Assembly (NCBI RefSeq): GCF_025136295.1
Contig: NZ_CP062788.1
Location: 3,179,588 to 3,243,587, forward strand
Length of the DNA stretch: 64,000 bases
DNA from: Aestuariispira ectoiniformans
GTDB lineage: Bacteria; Pseudomonadota; Alphaproteobacteria; UBA8366; Aestuariispiraceae
Direction of reading: 5' to 3'
Shown: in pieces, positions 53,075-62,936 of the stretch
Numbering within the stretch: the stretch's first letter is position 1
Layout of the letters: each line of letters begins with the position of its first letter
Program-made: the position numbers and the translations under genes
Notes under the pieces: model-generated
Told to the model about the DNA's origin: nothing
Seen by the model: the letters and a program-made list of their open reading frames with translations, nothing else
Databases searched by the model: none

Positions 53075-53844
53075 ACCCGCTTCGCCCGATCGGCGCCGCC
53101 TTCCTCCGTTTTCTGGAAACCGCAGGTCGCCTGACACTTTTTGCTCTGGTCAGCCTGTCCCATTGCATCCGTCCGCCGTTTTATCCGCGACTGATCGGGC
53201 GGCAGATGCTGGACATCGGCTATTACTCTCTACCGGTGGTCGGCCTGACGACGCTTTTCGCAGGCATGGTGCTGGCCTTGCAGAGTTACACAGGTTTCGC
53301 CCGTTTCTCCGCAGAAGGCGCAATCCCCAACGTGGTGGTTTTGTCCATCACCCGTGAGTTGGGGCCGGTTCTGGCCGGTCTGATGATCGCAGGGCGCATC
53401 GGAGCTGCCATGGCGGCAGAGCTTGGCACCATGCGCGTCACCGAACAGATCGACGCCTTGGAAACACTCTCTACCAATCCTTACAAATACCTCGTTGCAC
53501 CGCGTCTGGTCGCTGGGGCCACAATGATGCCGCTTCTGGTGCTGGTCGGTGATGTGATCGGCGTTTTCGGCGGCTATCTGGTCAGCATCTACAAGCTGGG
53601 CTTCAATCAGGCGACCTATATCCAGAACACCTGGAACTTCCTGGAAACCGTCGACGTTGTGTCCGGGCTGGTAAAGGCGGCGGTCTTCGGCCTGCTGGTG
53701 GCCCTGATGGGTTGCTACCACGGCTATCACAGCCGGGGCGGCGCACAGGGCGTTGGCACCGCAACCACCAACGCCGTGGTCTCCGGGTCCATCCTGATCC
53801 TGACTGCCAACTATCTGATCACAGAGCTGTTTTTCGCCCAATGA
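53071..53844 (+). CDS. mlaE: Phospholipid ABC transporter permease (MlaE family)
   Basis: 257-residue YrbE/MlaE permease with five to six helices. The family motif ITRELGPVLAGLMIAGRIGAAMAAELGTM and ALETLSTNPYKYLVAPRL are present, and ALMGCYHGYHSRGGAQGVG is the conserved C-terminal loop. It works with MlaF to move phospholipids between membranes. The stop overlaps mlaF by 4 nt. No mlaD follows in this operon. Confidence 0.92.
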   Translation: MNPLRPIGAAFLRFLETAGRLTLFALVSLSHCIRPPFYPRLIGRQMLDIGYYSLPVVGLTTLFAGMVLALQSYTGFARFSAEGAIPNVVVLSITRELGPVLAGLMIAGRIGAAMAAELGTMRVTEQIDALETLSTNPYKYLVAPRLVAGATMMPLLVLVGDVIGVFGGYLVSIYKLGFNQATYIQNTWNFLETVDVVSGLVKAAVFGLLVALMGCYHGYHSRGGAQGVGTATTNAVVSGSILILTANYLITELFFAQ

Positions 53845-54632
53845 GCAGCGCCCAGGACAATCGCCCCACCAAAATCCGCATGGTCGACGTGCATAAAAGC
53901 TTCGGCCCGAAGACGGTGCTGGACGGCTTTAACCTGGAAGCCAAACAGGGGGAATCCGTGGTGATTATCGGCGGGTCCGGTACGGGTAAATCCGTATCCC
54001 TGAAATGCATCCTAGGCCTGCTGACACCCGACAGCGGCGAGATTGAAATCGACGGTGAACCGACCGTCGGGCTCACAGGGACGGACCGCGACCGTGTCAA
54101 CGCCAAGATCGGCATGCTGTTCCAGAACGCAGCCCTGTTTGATTCCGTCAATGTCTGGGAAAATGTCGCCTTCTCCCTGATCGAAGGGGACAAGATGCCG
54201 CGACGCAAGGCGAAAGACATCGCCATGAGCAAGCTGGCGCAGGTGGGATTGAAGCCGGATGTGGGTGAGATGAACCCGGCGGAACTGTCCGGCGGCATGC
54301 GCAAGCGTGTCGGCCTCGCGCGGGCCATCGCCAACGATCCGGAAATCATCTTCTTTGATGAGCCTACCACGGGCCTTGACCCGATCATGGGCCATATCAT
54401 CGACAGTTTGATCGTCAAATGCGTGCGCGAAATGGGCGCCACCGGCCTGACCATCACCCATGACATGGCCAGCGCGCGCCGGATCGCCGACAAGGTCACA
54501 ATGCTCTACAAGGGCAAGAATATCTGGACAGGCCCGATTGCGGAATTGGACGAATCAGGTAACCCTTACGTCCATCAGTTTATCAACGGCCTGGCAGAGG
54601 GACCTATCGAAATGCCCCTGCTGCGGGCCTAA
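53841..54632 (+). CDS. mlaF: Phospholipid ABC transporter ATP-binding protein (MlaF)
   Basis: 263-residue ABC ATPase. Walker A GGSGTGKSV, the Q-loop in GMLFQNAALFDS, signature LSGGMRKRVGLARAIA, Walker B IIFFDEPTTGLDP and H-switch ITHD are intact. AALFDSVNVWENV is typical of the MlaF/Mkl branch. Translation starts at ATG 53841, overlapping the mlaE stop. The downstream mlaD gene expected in many Mla operons is missing; radA follows instead. Confidence 0.93.
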   Translation: MSSAQDNRPTKIRMVDVHKSFGPKTVLDGFNLEAKQGESVVIIGGSGTGKSVSLKCILGLLTPDSGEIEIDGEPTVGLTGTDRDRVNAKIGMLFQNAALFDSVNVWENVAFSLIEGDKMPRRKAKDIAMSKLAQVGLKPDVGEMNPAELSGGMRKRVGLARAIANDPEIIFFDEPTTGLDPIMGHIIDSLIVKCVREMGATGLTITHDMASARRIADKVTMLYKGKNIWTGPIAELDESGNPYVHQFINGLAEGPIEMPLLRA

Positions 54633-54648
54633 CGCGTATTTTTCAGCA

Positions 54649-56061
54649 ATGGCAAAATCGAAAATTCGTTACGTCTGCCAGGCTTGCGGCTCCGTACATC
54701 CCCGCTGGGCCGGGCGGTGTGACGGCTGTGGCGAGTGGAACACCCTGTCGGAAGAAATGGACGACAGCGCGCCCCTGGGCAGCAAGGCAAGCAATACCAA
54801 CAAGCGCTCTGCCAAACGCATCGAATTTGTGCCCCTCAAAGGGGAACGCGAACAGGCCCCGCGTGTCACCACGGGCATCGACGAATTCGACCGCGTCACA
54901 GGTGGCGGCCTCGTGGAAGGCTCCGCCATCCTGATTGGCGGTGACCCGGGTATCGGCAAATCCACCCTGTTGCTGCAGGTCATGGCGGCAATCGCCAAAA
55001 AAGCGCCTGTTGCCTATATCTCAGGCGAGGAGGCCATTGATCAGGTCCGTATGCGGGCAAGCCGCCTAGGCGTGGCCGACGCACCGGTCCAACTGGCCGC
55101 CGCAACCAATCTGCGCAACATCATCGCGACCCTGGAGGCCCCCGACGGCCCCAAAGTCGCCGTAATCGATTCCATCCAGACCATGTTCATTGACGCATTG
55201 GACAGTGCACCGGGCACCGTCGGTCAGGTCCGCGCCTGTGCGCAGGAACTGATCCGGGTCGCCAAACGCAACGGGGTCTGTGTCCTGATCGTCGGTCACG
55301 TCACAAAGGAAGGTGCGATTGCCGGTCCGCGCGTATTGGAACATATGGTCGATACAGTCCTTTATTTCGAAGGGGAACGCGGCCACCAGTTCCGTATCCT
55401 GCGCGGGGTGAAAAACCGTTTCGGCGCAACCGACGAAATCGGCGTGTTCGACATGACCGAACAAGGCCTGATGGAAGTGCCCAACCCATCGGAACTATTC
55501 CTGGCCGATCGTCAGGACGGAATTGCGGGTGCCGTTGTCTTTGCCGGTATCGAGGGGTCCCGCCCAATGCTGGTGGAAATACAGGCGCTGGTTGCCCCCT
55601 CCCCGCTGGCGACACCGCGCCGTGCCGTTGTCGGCTGGGACTCAAGCCGTCTGGCGATGGTTCTGGCGGTCCTTGAGGCCCGGGCAGGCTTTTCTCTGTC
55701 GGGAAACGACGTATATCTCAATGTAGCCGGTGGATTGCGCATCAATGAACCGGCGGCAGACCTGGCCGTCGCCGCCGCGCTTATTTCCTCACTCAGCCAG
55801 ACGCCGGTGCCCTCCGACATGGTTGTTTTCGGGGAAATCGGGCTCAGCGGCGAGGTCCGCGCGGTCAGCCAGATGGATGCCCGCCTTAAAGAAGCCGAAA
55901 AATTGGGGTTTGCTTCATCCCTGACCCCTAAACGGCGCGGCGACAAGAAATCAAAAACAAAAGGCCTCCGCCGGATTGAATTGCCGGACCTCCTTGGTCT
56001 GGAAAACCTTTTCGGTGAAAATGGCCTCGGCAACCAACTTCAAAATCTGGCGGGAGCGTAA
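54649..56061 (+). CDS. radA: DNA repair protein RadA
   Basis: 470-residue branch-migration ATPase. N-terminal C4 zinc finger (VCQACGSVHPRWAGRCDGCGEW), Walker A GGDPGIGKSTLLLQV, the RadA-specific KNRFG motif (LRGVKNRFGATDEIG) and a C-terminal Lon-like domain (FGEIGLSGEVRAVSQMDARLKEA) are present. ATG 54649; the longer frame reads through mlaF. Confidence 0.95.
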   Translation: MAKSKIRYVCQACGSVHPRWAGRCDGCGEWNTLSEEMDDSAPLGSKASNTNKRSAKRIEFVPLKGEREQAPRVTTGIDEFDRVTGGGLVEGSAILIGGDPGIGKSTLLLQVMAAIAKKAPVAYISGEEAIDQVRMRASRLGVADAPVQLAAATNLRNIIATLEAPDGPKVAVIDSIQTMFIDALDSAPGTVGQVRACAQELIRVAKRNGVCVLIVGHVTKEGAIAGPRVLEHMVDTVLYFEGERGHQFRILRGVKNRFGATDEIGVFDMTEQGLMEVPNPSELFLADRQDGIAGAVVFAGIEGSRPMLVEIQALVAPSPLATPRRAVVGWDSSRLAMVLAVLEARAGFSLSGNDVYLNVAGGLRINEPAADLAVAAALISSLSQTPVPSDMVVFGEIGLSGEVRAVSQMDARLKEAEKLGFASSLTPKRRGDKKSKTKGLRRIELPDLLGLENLFGENGLGNQLQNLAGA

Positions 56062-56064
56062 CTG

Positions 56065-56754
56065 TTGGAAAATATGCCAATCAATATCGTTGACATCATC
56101 ACCCTGGTCGTGCTGCTGCTGTCAGGCATTCTCGCGACCATGCGCGGTTTCGTCCGTGAGGTGTTGAGTATCGGTGCCTGGGTTGGCGCCGCGGTTGTCG
56201 CGATATATGGCTATCACCCGCTTCGCCCTCATGTGGACCAACTCACGGATATTGCGCTGCTGGGCGATATTATTACCGCTGCCGGGCTGTTCCTGGTGTC
56301 GCTGGTGGCGTTCAGCGTTTTGAGTGCACAGATATCCAAAGGCGTGAAGGAAAGCTCTGTCGGCTCTCTGGACCGGGCGCTGGGCTTTCTGTTCGGACTG
56401 GCGCGCGGCGCGTTTCTCGTATGCCTGATCTATCTTGGGGCAAGCCTTGTTTTTGAAGAGAAAGACATGCCGGACATCGCCCGTTCGGCCAAAAGTTATC
56501 CTTATGTTAAAATGGCTTCCGAGAAACTCTTGAGTTTAGCGCCGGAAAACTTTAAATCCGGGTCTCAGGATGCAGGAAACGAGATCAGGCAGAGCATCGA
56601 CGACGCAGCGGCTTTGAAACGTCTAAACGAACGGCTGAACAACCCGAAACCCGCTGCCCCGACAAATGGGCAAAAGGACGGGCAGAAAGACCAGCCGGGC
56701 TATAGCGATGAAGAACGGTCGCAACTGGACAGCCTGATCCAGGACAATCAGTAA
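56065..56754 (+). CDS. cvpA: CvpA family membrane protein
   Basis: 229 residues with four hydrophobic segments in the first ~140 (NIVDIITLVVLLLSGILATMRGFVREVLSIGAW is diagnostic). A polar C-terminal tail of about 80 residues rich in Lys, Asp and Gln follows. CvpA proteins affect colicin V export and envelope stress; their biochemical role is unclear. TTG 56065 or ATG 56074 can be the start. It precedes purF, as in many Proteobacteria. Confidence 0.9.
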   Translation: MENMPINIVDIITLVVLLLSGILATMRGFVREVLSIGAWVGAAVVAIYGYHPLRPHVDQLTDIALLGDIITAAGLFLVSLVAFSVLSAQISKGVKESSVGSLDRALGFLFGLARGAFLVCLIYLGASLVFEEKDMPDIARSAKSYPYVKMASEKLLSLAPENFKSGSQDAGNEIRQSIDDAAALKRLNERLNNPKPAAPTNGQKDGQKDQPGYSDEERSQLDSLIQDNQ

Positions 56755-56766
56755 GGCCTTTACCAT

Positions 56767-58221
56767 ATGCTGACCACCAATCCCTTTGACGACGACAAGC
56801 TCAAAGAAGAATGTGCAATCTTTGGCATTTGGGGCACCTCTGACGCACCAGCGCACGCAGCCCTCGGTCTCCACGCACTGCAGCATCGCGGCCAGGAAGC
56901 CACCGGTATCGTCTGTACCGACGGCAAGGAGTTCAGCACCCACCGGGCCATGGGCCATGTGGGCGATGTCTTCGGCGACCCCCGTGTCATGGAACAGTTG
57001 AACGGACATGGCGCCATCGGCCACAACCGTTATTCCACCACCGGCGATTCCATGCTGCGCAACGTACAGCCGATCTATGCCGACTTTGAATTCGGCGGAC
57101 TGGCACTGGCGCATAACGGTAACCTCACCAACGCGCTGTCCCTGCGCAAGGAACTGGTTCATTCCGGCAGCATTTTCCAGTCGACGAACGATTCGGAGGT
57201 CATCATTCACCTGCTGGCCACCAGCCGCGGCCCGGTGAAGGAACGTCTGATCACGGCACTGCGCCTTGTCGAAGGGGCTTACTCCCTGGTCCTGCTGACC
57301 AAGAAAAAACTGATCGGCGTACGTGACCCCCTGGGTGTGCGTCCGCTTGTCCTGGGCAAGGTTGGCAATGCCCATGTCCTCGCCTCTGAAACGGTTGCCC
57401 TGGACATTATCGGGGCCGACTTCGTCCGCGATATTGAACCGGGTGAAATGGTCATCATCGACGATGACGGGATTGAAAGCGAATTCCCCTTCGCCAGGAA
57501 GGCCAGCCGTTTCTGCATCTTTGAATATATCTACTTCGCCCGCCCCGACAGCATTCTGGAAAACAAGTCGGTTTATACCGCGCGCAAGAATATCGGCGCG
57601 GAACTGGCCCGTGAATGCGGTATCGAGGCCGATGTGGTTGTCCCCATCCCCGACAGCGGTGTGCCCAGTGCGGTCGGCTTCGCACAGGAATCCGGTGTTC
57701 CCTTCGAATATGGCATTATCCGCAACCACTATGTGGGCCGGACCTTCATTGAACCGAGTGACGAGATCCGCCACCTGGGTGTAAAACTGAAACACAATGC
57801 CAACCGTGAATACCTGCAGGGCAAGCGCGTGGTGCTGGTGGACGACAGCATCGTACGCGGCACGACATCCCGCAAGATTGTGGAGATGGTACGTGATGCC
57901 GGTGCGACCGAAGTTCATATGTGCATCGCCAGCCCGCCGACAGCCCATAGCTGCTTCTACGGCGTCGATACACCGGAACGTAAAAGCCTGCTGGCCGCCA
58001 AGCATAGCATCGACGAGATGCGTGACCTGATCGGTGCCGACAGCCTGACCTTCATTTCCATGGAAGGTCTCTATCGCGCCATGGGCCTGGAAGGCCGCAA
58101 CGCAGACGCACCGCAGTATTGCGATGCCTGCTTCTCCGGCGACTATCCGATCCCGCTGGTGGATAAGGACTCCGGCGGCGACGCCAAGAAACTCTCCCTC
58201 CTACGAGAACAGGGTAGCTAA
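56767..58221 (+). CDS. purF: Amidophosphoribosyltransferase
   Basis: 484-residue first committed enzyme of purine synthesis. A ~15-residue propeptide precedes the nucleophile in KEECAIFGI. The Ntn glutaminase region (HALQHRGQEATGIV, GHNRYSTTGDS, LAHNGNLTN) and PRTase part (VVLVDDSIVRGTTSRKIV) are intact. The C-terminal MEGLYRAMGLEGRN and cysteine-bearing YCDACFSGDYPI match long-form bacterial enzymes. Starts 12 nt after cvpA. Confidence 0.96.
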   Translation: MLTTNPFDDDKLKEECAIFGIWGTSDAPAHAALGLHALQHRGQEATGIVCTDGKEFSTHRAMGHVGDVFGDPRVMEQLNGHGAIGHNRYSTTGDSMLRNVQPIYADFEFGGLALAHNGNLTNALSLRKELVHSGSIFQSTNDSEVIIHLLATSRGPVKERLITALRLVEGAYSLVLLTKKKLIGVRDPLGVRPLVLGKVGNAHVLASETVALDIIGADFVRDIEPGEMVIIDDDGIESEFPFARKASRFCIFEYIYFARPDSILENKSVYTARKNIGAELARECGIEADVVVPIPDSGVPSAVGFAQESGVPFEYGIIRNHYVGRTFIEPSDEIRHLGVKLKHNANREYLQGKRVVLVDDSIVRGTTSRKIVEMVRDAGATEVHMCIASPPTAHSCFYGVDTPERKSLLAAKHSIDEMRDLIGADSLTFISMEGLYRAMGLEGRNADAPQYCDACFSGDYPIPLVDKDSGGDAKKLSLLREQGS

Positions 58222-58224
58222 TTA

Positions 58225-58935
58225 ATGTCACAGAAGAAACTGGAAGGCCGGATTGCTCTGGTCACCGGGGCCAGCCGAGGCATCGGCTATGCCGTAGCCA
58301 AACAGTTTGCAAGCGAAGGCGCTCATGTGATTGCCACCGCACGGACCGTTGGCGGCCTGGAAGAACTGGACGACGAAATCCGGGCTGCCGGTGGCGTCTG
58401 TACCCTCGCCCCCATCGACCTGCGCAAAGGCGAGGAAATCGATGCGCTTGGGTATTCGCTTTATGAGCGTTTCGGCAAGCTGGACATTCTGGTCGGCAAT
58501 GCCGGTGTCCTGGGCGGCCTGTCGCCGGTCAGCCACCTGGACCCGAAAGACTGGGACCACGTGATGGCGGTCAATGCGACAGCCAACTACCGCCTGCTGC
58601 GCAGCCTCGATTCCCTGCTGCGTAGCAGCGATGCTGGCCGGGCGATCTTTGTGACCAGCCGCCTCGCCCATGACTGCAAGCAGTATTGGTCCGGCTATGC
58701 GGCCTCCAAAGCGGCTCTGGAATCGCTGGTTAAAGTCTACGCCGCAGAGGTGGAAAAGATCACCTCCGTCCGGGCGAACCTGATCAGCCCCGGCCCAATC
58801 GCAACGGCGCTACGGGCCAAGGCATACCCCGGTGAAGACCCGACAACTCTGCCAAAACCGGCGGATATAGTCGGGACATTCGTCGAAATGGCCGAAGCTG
58901 GTTTCGACAAATCCGGTGAAATCATCGAAATCTGA
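58225..58935 (+). CDS. Short-chain dehydrogenase/reductase
   Basis: 236-residue classical SDR. ALVTGASRGIGYAVAKQF, VGNAGVLGG and S...YxxxK (TSRLAHDCKQYWSGYAASKAA) are present. The catalytic Ser and Tyr are separated by an unusual DCKQYWSG insert. Substrate unknown. It begins 3 nt after purF, and the SDR after purF is a recurring arrangement in this class. A bidirectional-looking terminator follows. Confidence 0.88.
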   Translation: MSQKKLEGRIALVTGASRGIGYAVAKQFASEGAHVIATARTVGGLEELDDEIRAAGGVCTLAPIDLRKGEEIDALGYSLYERFGKLDILVGNAGVLGGLSPVSHLDPKDWDHVMAVNATANYRLLRSLDSLLRSSDAGRAIFVTSRLAHDCKQYWSGYAASKAALESLVKVYAAEVEKITSVRANLISPGPIATALRAKAYPGEDPTTLPKPADIVGTFVEMAEAGFDKSGEIIEI

Positions 58936-58939
58936 CGAC

Positions 58940-58973
58940 AAAAAAAGCCCGCTTTCGAAGCGGGCTTTTTTTA
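58940..58973. terminator. Bidirectional rho-independent terminator
   Basis: AAAAAAAGCCCGCTT-TCG-AAGCGGGCTTTTTTT has an A-run on one side and a T-run on the other of a strong stem. It can end both the rightward SDR operon and the leftward operon ending at 58998. Confidence 0.95.
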
Positions 58974-58997
58974 AGCTGTCTTGGTTGAGGGCGCCGG

Positions 58998-59405
58998 TCA
59001 TTCCACCGTGTTGGACACCTTTCGCAGGTTCCACTGCCCTTCGCAGCTTGACGTTTTCCAACGCCCGCTTGCTTCTTCACCATCGAAACGGCCGGTCATT
59101 TCCGTGCGCCGGTCGATAATGAAGGTTTCCACTTCGCCATTTTGAAGGACGCCGTCATCCCCGACCCAACCCGACAGGGTCACGTCTTTTCCCTTGTGAC
59201 GGGTCAGGGCCTTCAGTTGGCCGTGCTCAACCGTCCCCTGCAAGGGCATACGGCGCAGACAGGAACGCTCGCCATAGGACAGGCTGATCCGGCCAACCCA
59301 GCGCCCGTCATAGGGCCCCGGTTCGCCACCAAGGCCAACCGTCTGCAGGCATCCGCCCAAAAGCAGCGCTGTTCCAAGGGCTCCAGCCATTATTCCCTTA
59401 CGCAT
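58998..59405 (-). CDS. Small lipoprotein
   Basis: 135 residues with a lipobox LLGGC (C19) and a polar mature part rich in beta-strand segments (YDGRWVGRISLSYGERSC, GKDVTLSGWVGDDGVL, MTGRFDGEEASGRW). Four further Cys may form disulfides (SCLRRMP, SSCEGQW). Family not recognised; the repeated G-x-W and strand pattern suggests a small beta-barrel. It lies 22 nt after der in the leftward operon. Confidence 0.75.
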   Translation of the reverse strand: MRKGIMAGALGTALLLGGCLQTVGLGGEPGPYDGRWVGRISLSYGERSCLRRMPLQGTVEHGQLKALTRHKGKDVTLSGWVGDDGVLQNGEVETFIIDRRTEMTGRFDGEEASGRWKTSSCEGQWNLRKVSNTVE

Positions 59406-59427
59406 TGCAGCCTCCTAGACACGATCC

Positions 59428-60822
59428 TCAGGATTTCGGCGCGAAGGGGTTTTTCCCCTTGCGCGTATGAATTCGAAGCGGAATTCCCGGCAAGTCAAAA
59501 TCTTCCCGCAGGCCGTTCACCAGATAGCGGATATAGGACTCCGGCAGGTCTTCCGGCACGGATACAAAAATCGCAAATGTCGGCGGACGGGTTTTGGCCT
59601 GCGTCATATAACGCAGTTTGATCCGGCGACCGCGCGCCAGCGGCGGCGGATGCGCCTCTGTCATGGCATAGAGCCATTCGTTCAAACGCGACGTGGAAAT
59701 ACGGCGGTTCCAGGTCTCGTAAATCTTCAGAACCGCATCCAGCATCCGGTCCAGATTACGCCCTTTCAGCGCGGAAATCGTCACCACCGGCACGCCCTTG
59801 ACCTGCGGCAGCGAGGTCATGATGCGGTCATGCAACTTGTCCAGTGCTTCCTGCTTTGCGTCGACGGCGTCCCATTTATTGGCAACGATGATCAGGGCAC
59901 GGCCTTCCTCGATCACCTGACGGGCAATGGTCAGGTCCTGCTTTTCCAGCATGTCATTGCCGTCCAGCACCAGGGCAACCACCTGGGCAAAGCGCACCGC
60001 CCGCAGGGTGTCGGCAGCAGACAGGCGTTCCACCTTGTCCGTCACCTTGCCACGGCGGCGCAGGCCGGCGGTATCGACCAATTTGACCGGCCGTCCCTTC
60101 CACTCCCAGTCAAGGGCGATGGAATCACGTGTGATCCCCGCCTCCGGCCCGGTCAGCAGGCGATCCTCACCCAGCAGTTTATTCACCAGGGTCGACTTGC
60201 CCACATTGGGCCGTCCGACAATGGCAAGCTGGATCGGGCGGTTCGGTGCCTCTTCCTCAAGCGGTTCGCCATCCTCGTCGAGTTCCACATTGACGTCAAC
60301 ACCGTTGATCGCCTCATGGGCCTCGGCTTCTTCGGCATAGGGCAACAGCGCCTGATAAAGATCGATCATACCCTCGCCATGTTCTGCGGAAAGGGCAATC
60401 GGGTCACCCATTCCCAGGCCATAGGCCTCCATCAGTCCGGGTTGACCGGCAGCGCCTTCGCATTTGTTGGCACAGAGCAGGACCGGTGTTTCATGACGCC
60501 GAAGAACCTGTGCAAAATGCTCGTCCAGCGGCGTCAGCCCCGCACGCGCATCAATCAGCAACAGCGCCACATCGGCATCCTGCAAGGCTTGTTCGGTCTG
60601 GCGGCGCATGCGCCCTTCCAGACTGTCATCCAGGGTGTCCTCAAGGCCCGCCGTATCAATCACGCGAAAACGCATGTCGGAAATGCGGCCCTCACCCTCG
60701 CGGCGGTCACGGGTCACGCCGGGCTGGTCATCGACAATAGCCAAACGTTTACCGACCAGCCGATTGAACAGGGTCGATTTACCGACATTCGGTCGGCCAA
60801 TAATAGTTACCGTAAAGGTCAT
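59428..60822 (-). CDS. der: GTPase Der (EngA)
   Basis: 464-residue double-GTPase needed for 50S assembly. The first G domain starts [18 protein letters not shown], with DTAG and NKCE. The second has [26 protein letters not shown] and NKWD. The C-terminal KH-like domain ends [19 protein letters not shown] 60822 is chosen; the frame's upstream extension overlaps bamB. 11 nt after bamB. Confidence 0.96.
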   Translation of the reverse strand: MTFTVTIIGRPNVGKSTLFNRLVGKRLAIVDDQPGVTRDRREGEGRISDMRFRVIDTAGLEDTLDDSLEGRMRRQTEQALQDADVALLLIDARAGLTPLDEHFAQVLRRHETPVLLCANKCEGAAGQPGLMEAYGLGMGDPIALSAEHGEGMIDLYQALLPYAEEAEAHEAINGVDVNVELDEDGEPLEEEAPNRPIQLAIVGRPNVGKSTLVNKLLGEDRLLTGPEAGITRDSIALDWEWKGRPVKLVDTAGLRRRGKVTDKVERLSAADTLRAVRFAQVVALVLDGNDMLEKQDLTIARQVIEEGRALIIVANKWDAVDAKQEALDKLHDRIMTSLPQVKGVPVVTISALKGRNLDRMLDAVLKIYETWNRRISTSRLNEWLYAMTEAHPPPLARGRRIKLRYMTQAKTRPPTFAIFVSVPEDLPESYIRYLVNGLREDFDLPGIPLRIHTRKGKNPFAPKS

Positions 60823-60833
60823 AACTCTAATTC

Positions 60834-62171
60834 CTAGCGGAAGGCGATCAAACGCCCTCCTTCCGTCTGGACGTAGACTGTCCCCCCGGCGACCACAGGG
60901 GCCACATGAACGGGGTCTCCAACGTCCTCTCTGCCAAGTATTTTGCCGGTATAGGGCGATACGGTCCACACTTCGCCCAGGGAGTTCCCCAAAATCAACC
61001 GGTCTCCGGCCAGAACAGGACCAACCCACGTAATCGCATCCACAGGATCTTCCGGATCCTCCCAGATCGGCAGGCTGGTAAGCCAACGCACCCGGCCACC
61101 ACGGCGGGTCATTGCCACCAAATGCCCCTCATTGGCAAGCACAAAGAGGAAATCGCCTGCAATCCAGGGCGTATTAATGCCGCCAATGCGCTTTTCCCAT
61201 ATCCGGGCACCGCTACTCAGGTCAAAAGCCGCCATCCGTCCGGCCTGGCTCAACGCATAGACAATACCACGGTCAATAACCGGTGCCCCGCGGATATCCG
61301 CCAGACTGGACAGCGCATCCACGCGGCGCAGCGACGTCAGGGTGCCGTTCCATTCCACACGTCCGCTCTTCGCGCCAATCGCGAAAATTTCGCCCGAGGA
61401 ATACGGTACAACCGCAACCTTGTCGTTCAGTGCCGCACTGCTGCCGCCCAACATGCCCGCTGTCTCGCTAAAGCCGGTGTGGCTCCAGAGCTTGTCGCCA
61501 TTTTTCGCGTCAAAGGCCACGCTCTGGTTGTCTACGGTTGTAACCAGCACGATGCCCTTGGCAACCGCGGGGGCAGCACGCATCGGCGCATCGACATTCG
61601 CCCGCCAGATTTCCGCACCATCACTTGCCTTCATCGCCACCAGCTTGGCATAGCCCGTGGACAGATACAGTACCCCGCCCTCAAAGGCCAAACCGCCACC
61701 GAAAGCATCGTCATCCTCGTCCGGAATTTCCACCTGCCTGCGCCAGACGACATCACCGTCCTTGGTGTCAAAGGCGGACACCTCATAATCGACATCGACG
61801 GTATAGACACGGTTGCCGACAACGATTGGCGCCGACAGCAGGCGTTCCTCCTCATCACCGCCATCGCCAAAGCTGGACGACCAGACTTCCTTCAGATTGG
61901 AAGCGGTCTCGAGGTGGTGCATCGCATGGTCGGAGTAACCGCCGGATTGCGGCCAGTCCGGGTTCAGATAGGGTTTGGGCAGACGAACTTCCAGATCGGC
62001 CAGACGCTGGTCCGGCTCCAGATCGCTTTCCAGCAGCATGACGGACAGGCGCTCACCGGGAAGCGGCGGCGCCTCGTCATCTCCAAGCCAGCTTCCGCAA
62101 CCGCCCAAGGCGAGACCTGCCGACAGGGCGGAAAGGGCCGCAAAGGCCTTCAGGCGGATACGAATCGACAT
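60834..62171 (-). CDS. bamB: Outer membrane protein assembly factor BamB
   Basis: 445-residue beta-propeller lipoprotein of the BAM complex. A lipobox LALGGC (C25) precedes an acidic N-terminal stretch and a run of PQQ-like propeller blades ([28 protein letters not shown]-type, [30 protein letters not shown]). The order YfgM-like, bamB, der is the classic context. Starts 3 nt after the YfgM-like gene. Confidence 0.94.
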   Translation of the reverse strand: MSIRIRLKAFAALSALSAGLALGGCGSWLGDDEAPPLPGERLSVMLLESDLEPDQRLADLEVRLPKPYLNPDWPQSGGYSDHAMHHLETASNLKEVWSSSFGDGGDEEERLLSAPIVVGNRVYTVDVDYEVSAFDTKDGDVVWRRQVEIPDEDDDAFGGGLAFEGGVLYLSTGYAKLVAMKASDGAEIWRANVDAPMRAAPAVAKGIVLVTTVDNQSVAFDAKNGDKLWSHTGFSETAGMLGGSSAALNDKVAVVPYSSGEIFAIGAKSGRVEWNGTLTSLRRVDALSSLADIRGAPVIDRGIVYALSQAGRMAAFDLSSGARIWEKRIGGINTPWIAGDFLFVLANEGHLVAMTRRGGRVRWLTSLPIWEDPEDPVDAITWVGPVLAGDRLILGNSLGEVWTVSPYTGKILGREDVGDPVHVAPVVAGGTVYVQTEGGRLIAFR

Positions 62172-62174
62172 GGC

Positions 62175-62816
62175 CTATGCTCCCACTGCCTGCAGCAATT
62201 CACTTGCACGCTGACGGGCCGCCTGCGGGGCCTCTGCGTCGTCGGTAATTTTCTTGAGGTAATCCGCAGCCGCTTCCTTGTCACCCTTGCGGATCGACAG
62301 GCCTGCAGCCATTTCATAGGCGGTAAAACGCCAGGGAGCTTCCGGTTTCAACTGCGATGCCAGACGGTCCAGCAGGGTTTGCGGGTCACCGCTGTCAAGT
62401 TGGTGCATAACCGCCAGGACAAGAGCCAGCTCGGAATAGATCGGGTCGATGGAACTGTCAGCGGCCACGGCGTCATAGACGGCAACCGCGCCTTCATTGT
62501 CGCCATTTTCCGCCATCAGGGACGCCTGCTGCAAACGCGCCAGCGTGCCATAGCCACCACCGTCTTTGGCCATAGCGGACAGTTGGTCGATCGCACCCTT
62601 TACATCGCCATTGCGCGCCAGGTCCCCGGCTTCGTCGAACCGATTGGCCATTTCCGCCTTCTGGCTCGCCTGATAGTGACGCCAAGCCGTGTTGCCCGCA
62701 GTCGCCAGAACGATCACCACCGCAACCGCGATGACATATTTGCCATATTTCTTCCAGGCCTCTTCCAAGCGATCGCGCTTCAGGTCCTCTTCAATTTCGT
62801 CGAAGATGTCTGACAC
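62175..62816 (-). CDS. YfgM-like TPR protein (SecYEG/BAM-associated)
   Basis: 213 residues with a short cytoplasmic N-terminus (EIEEDLKRDRLEEAWKKYGKY), one transmembrane helix (about 26-45) and a periplasmic TPR-like helical repeat domain (about 60-210). This is the architecture of YfgM/ancillary SecYEG translocon subunit 2 and agrees with its position in front of bamB and der. A general TPR protein is the alternative. Confidence 0.88.
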   Translation of the reverse strand: MSDIFDEIEEDLKRDRLEEAWKKYGKYVIAVAVVIVLATAGNTAWRHYQASQKAEMANRFDEAGDLARNGDVKGAIDQLSAMAKDGGGYGTLARLQQASLMAENGDNEGAVAVYDAVAADSSIDPIYSELALVLAVMHQLDSGDPQTLLDRLASQLKPEAPWRFTAYEMAAGLSIRKGDKEAAADYLKKITDDAEAPQAARQRASELLQAVGA

Positions 62817-62936
62817 GTTCCAATTCCTTCGGTTTCTGCGGTCAAAATACGAAAGTGTTACAAAGCGTGCACAGGCCGCTACGTCAAGTCCGCAGGGGCC
62901 TGTTTATGCAAGGCAAAGCAAAATAGCCGGTCGTCC

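Noticed and set aside
56623-58005. 460-residue leftward frame over purF
   Set aside because: Antisense to intact purF.
60906-62813. 635-residue rightward frame over der/bamB/YfgM-like genes
   Set aside because: Antisense across three conserved genes in an operon; no start signal.
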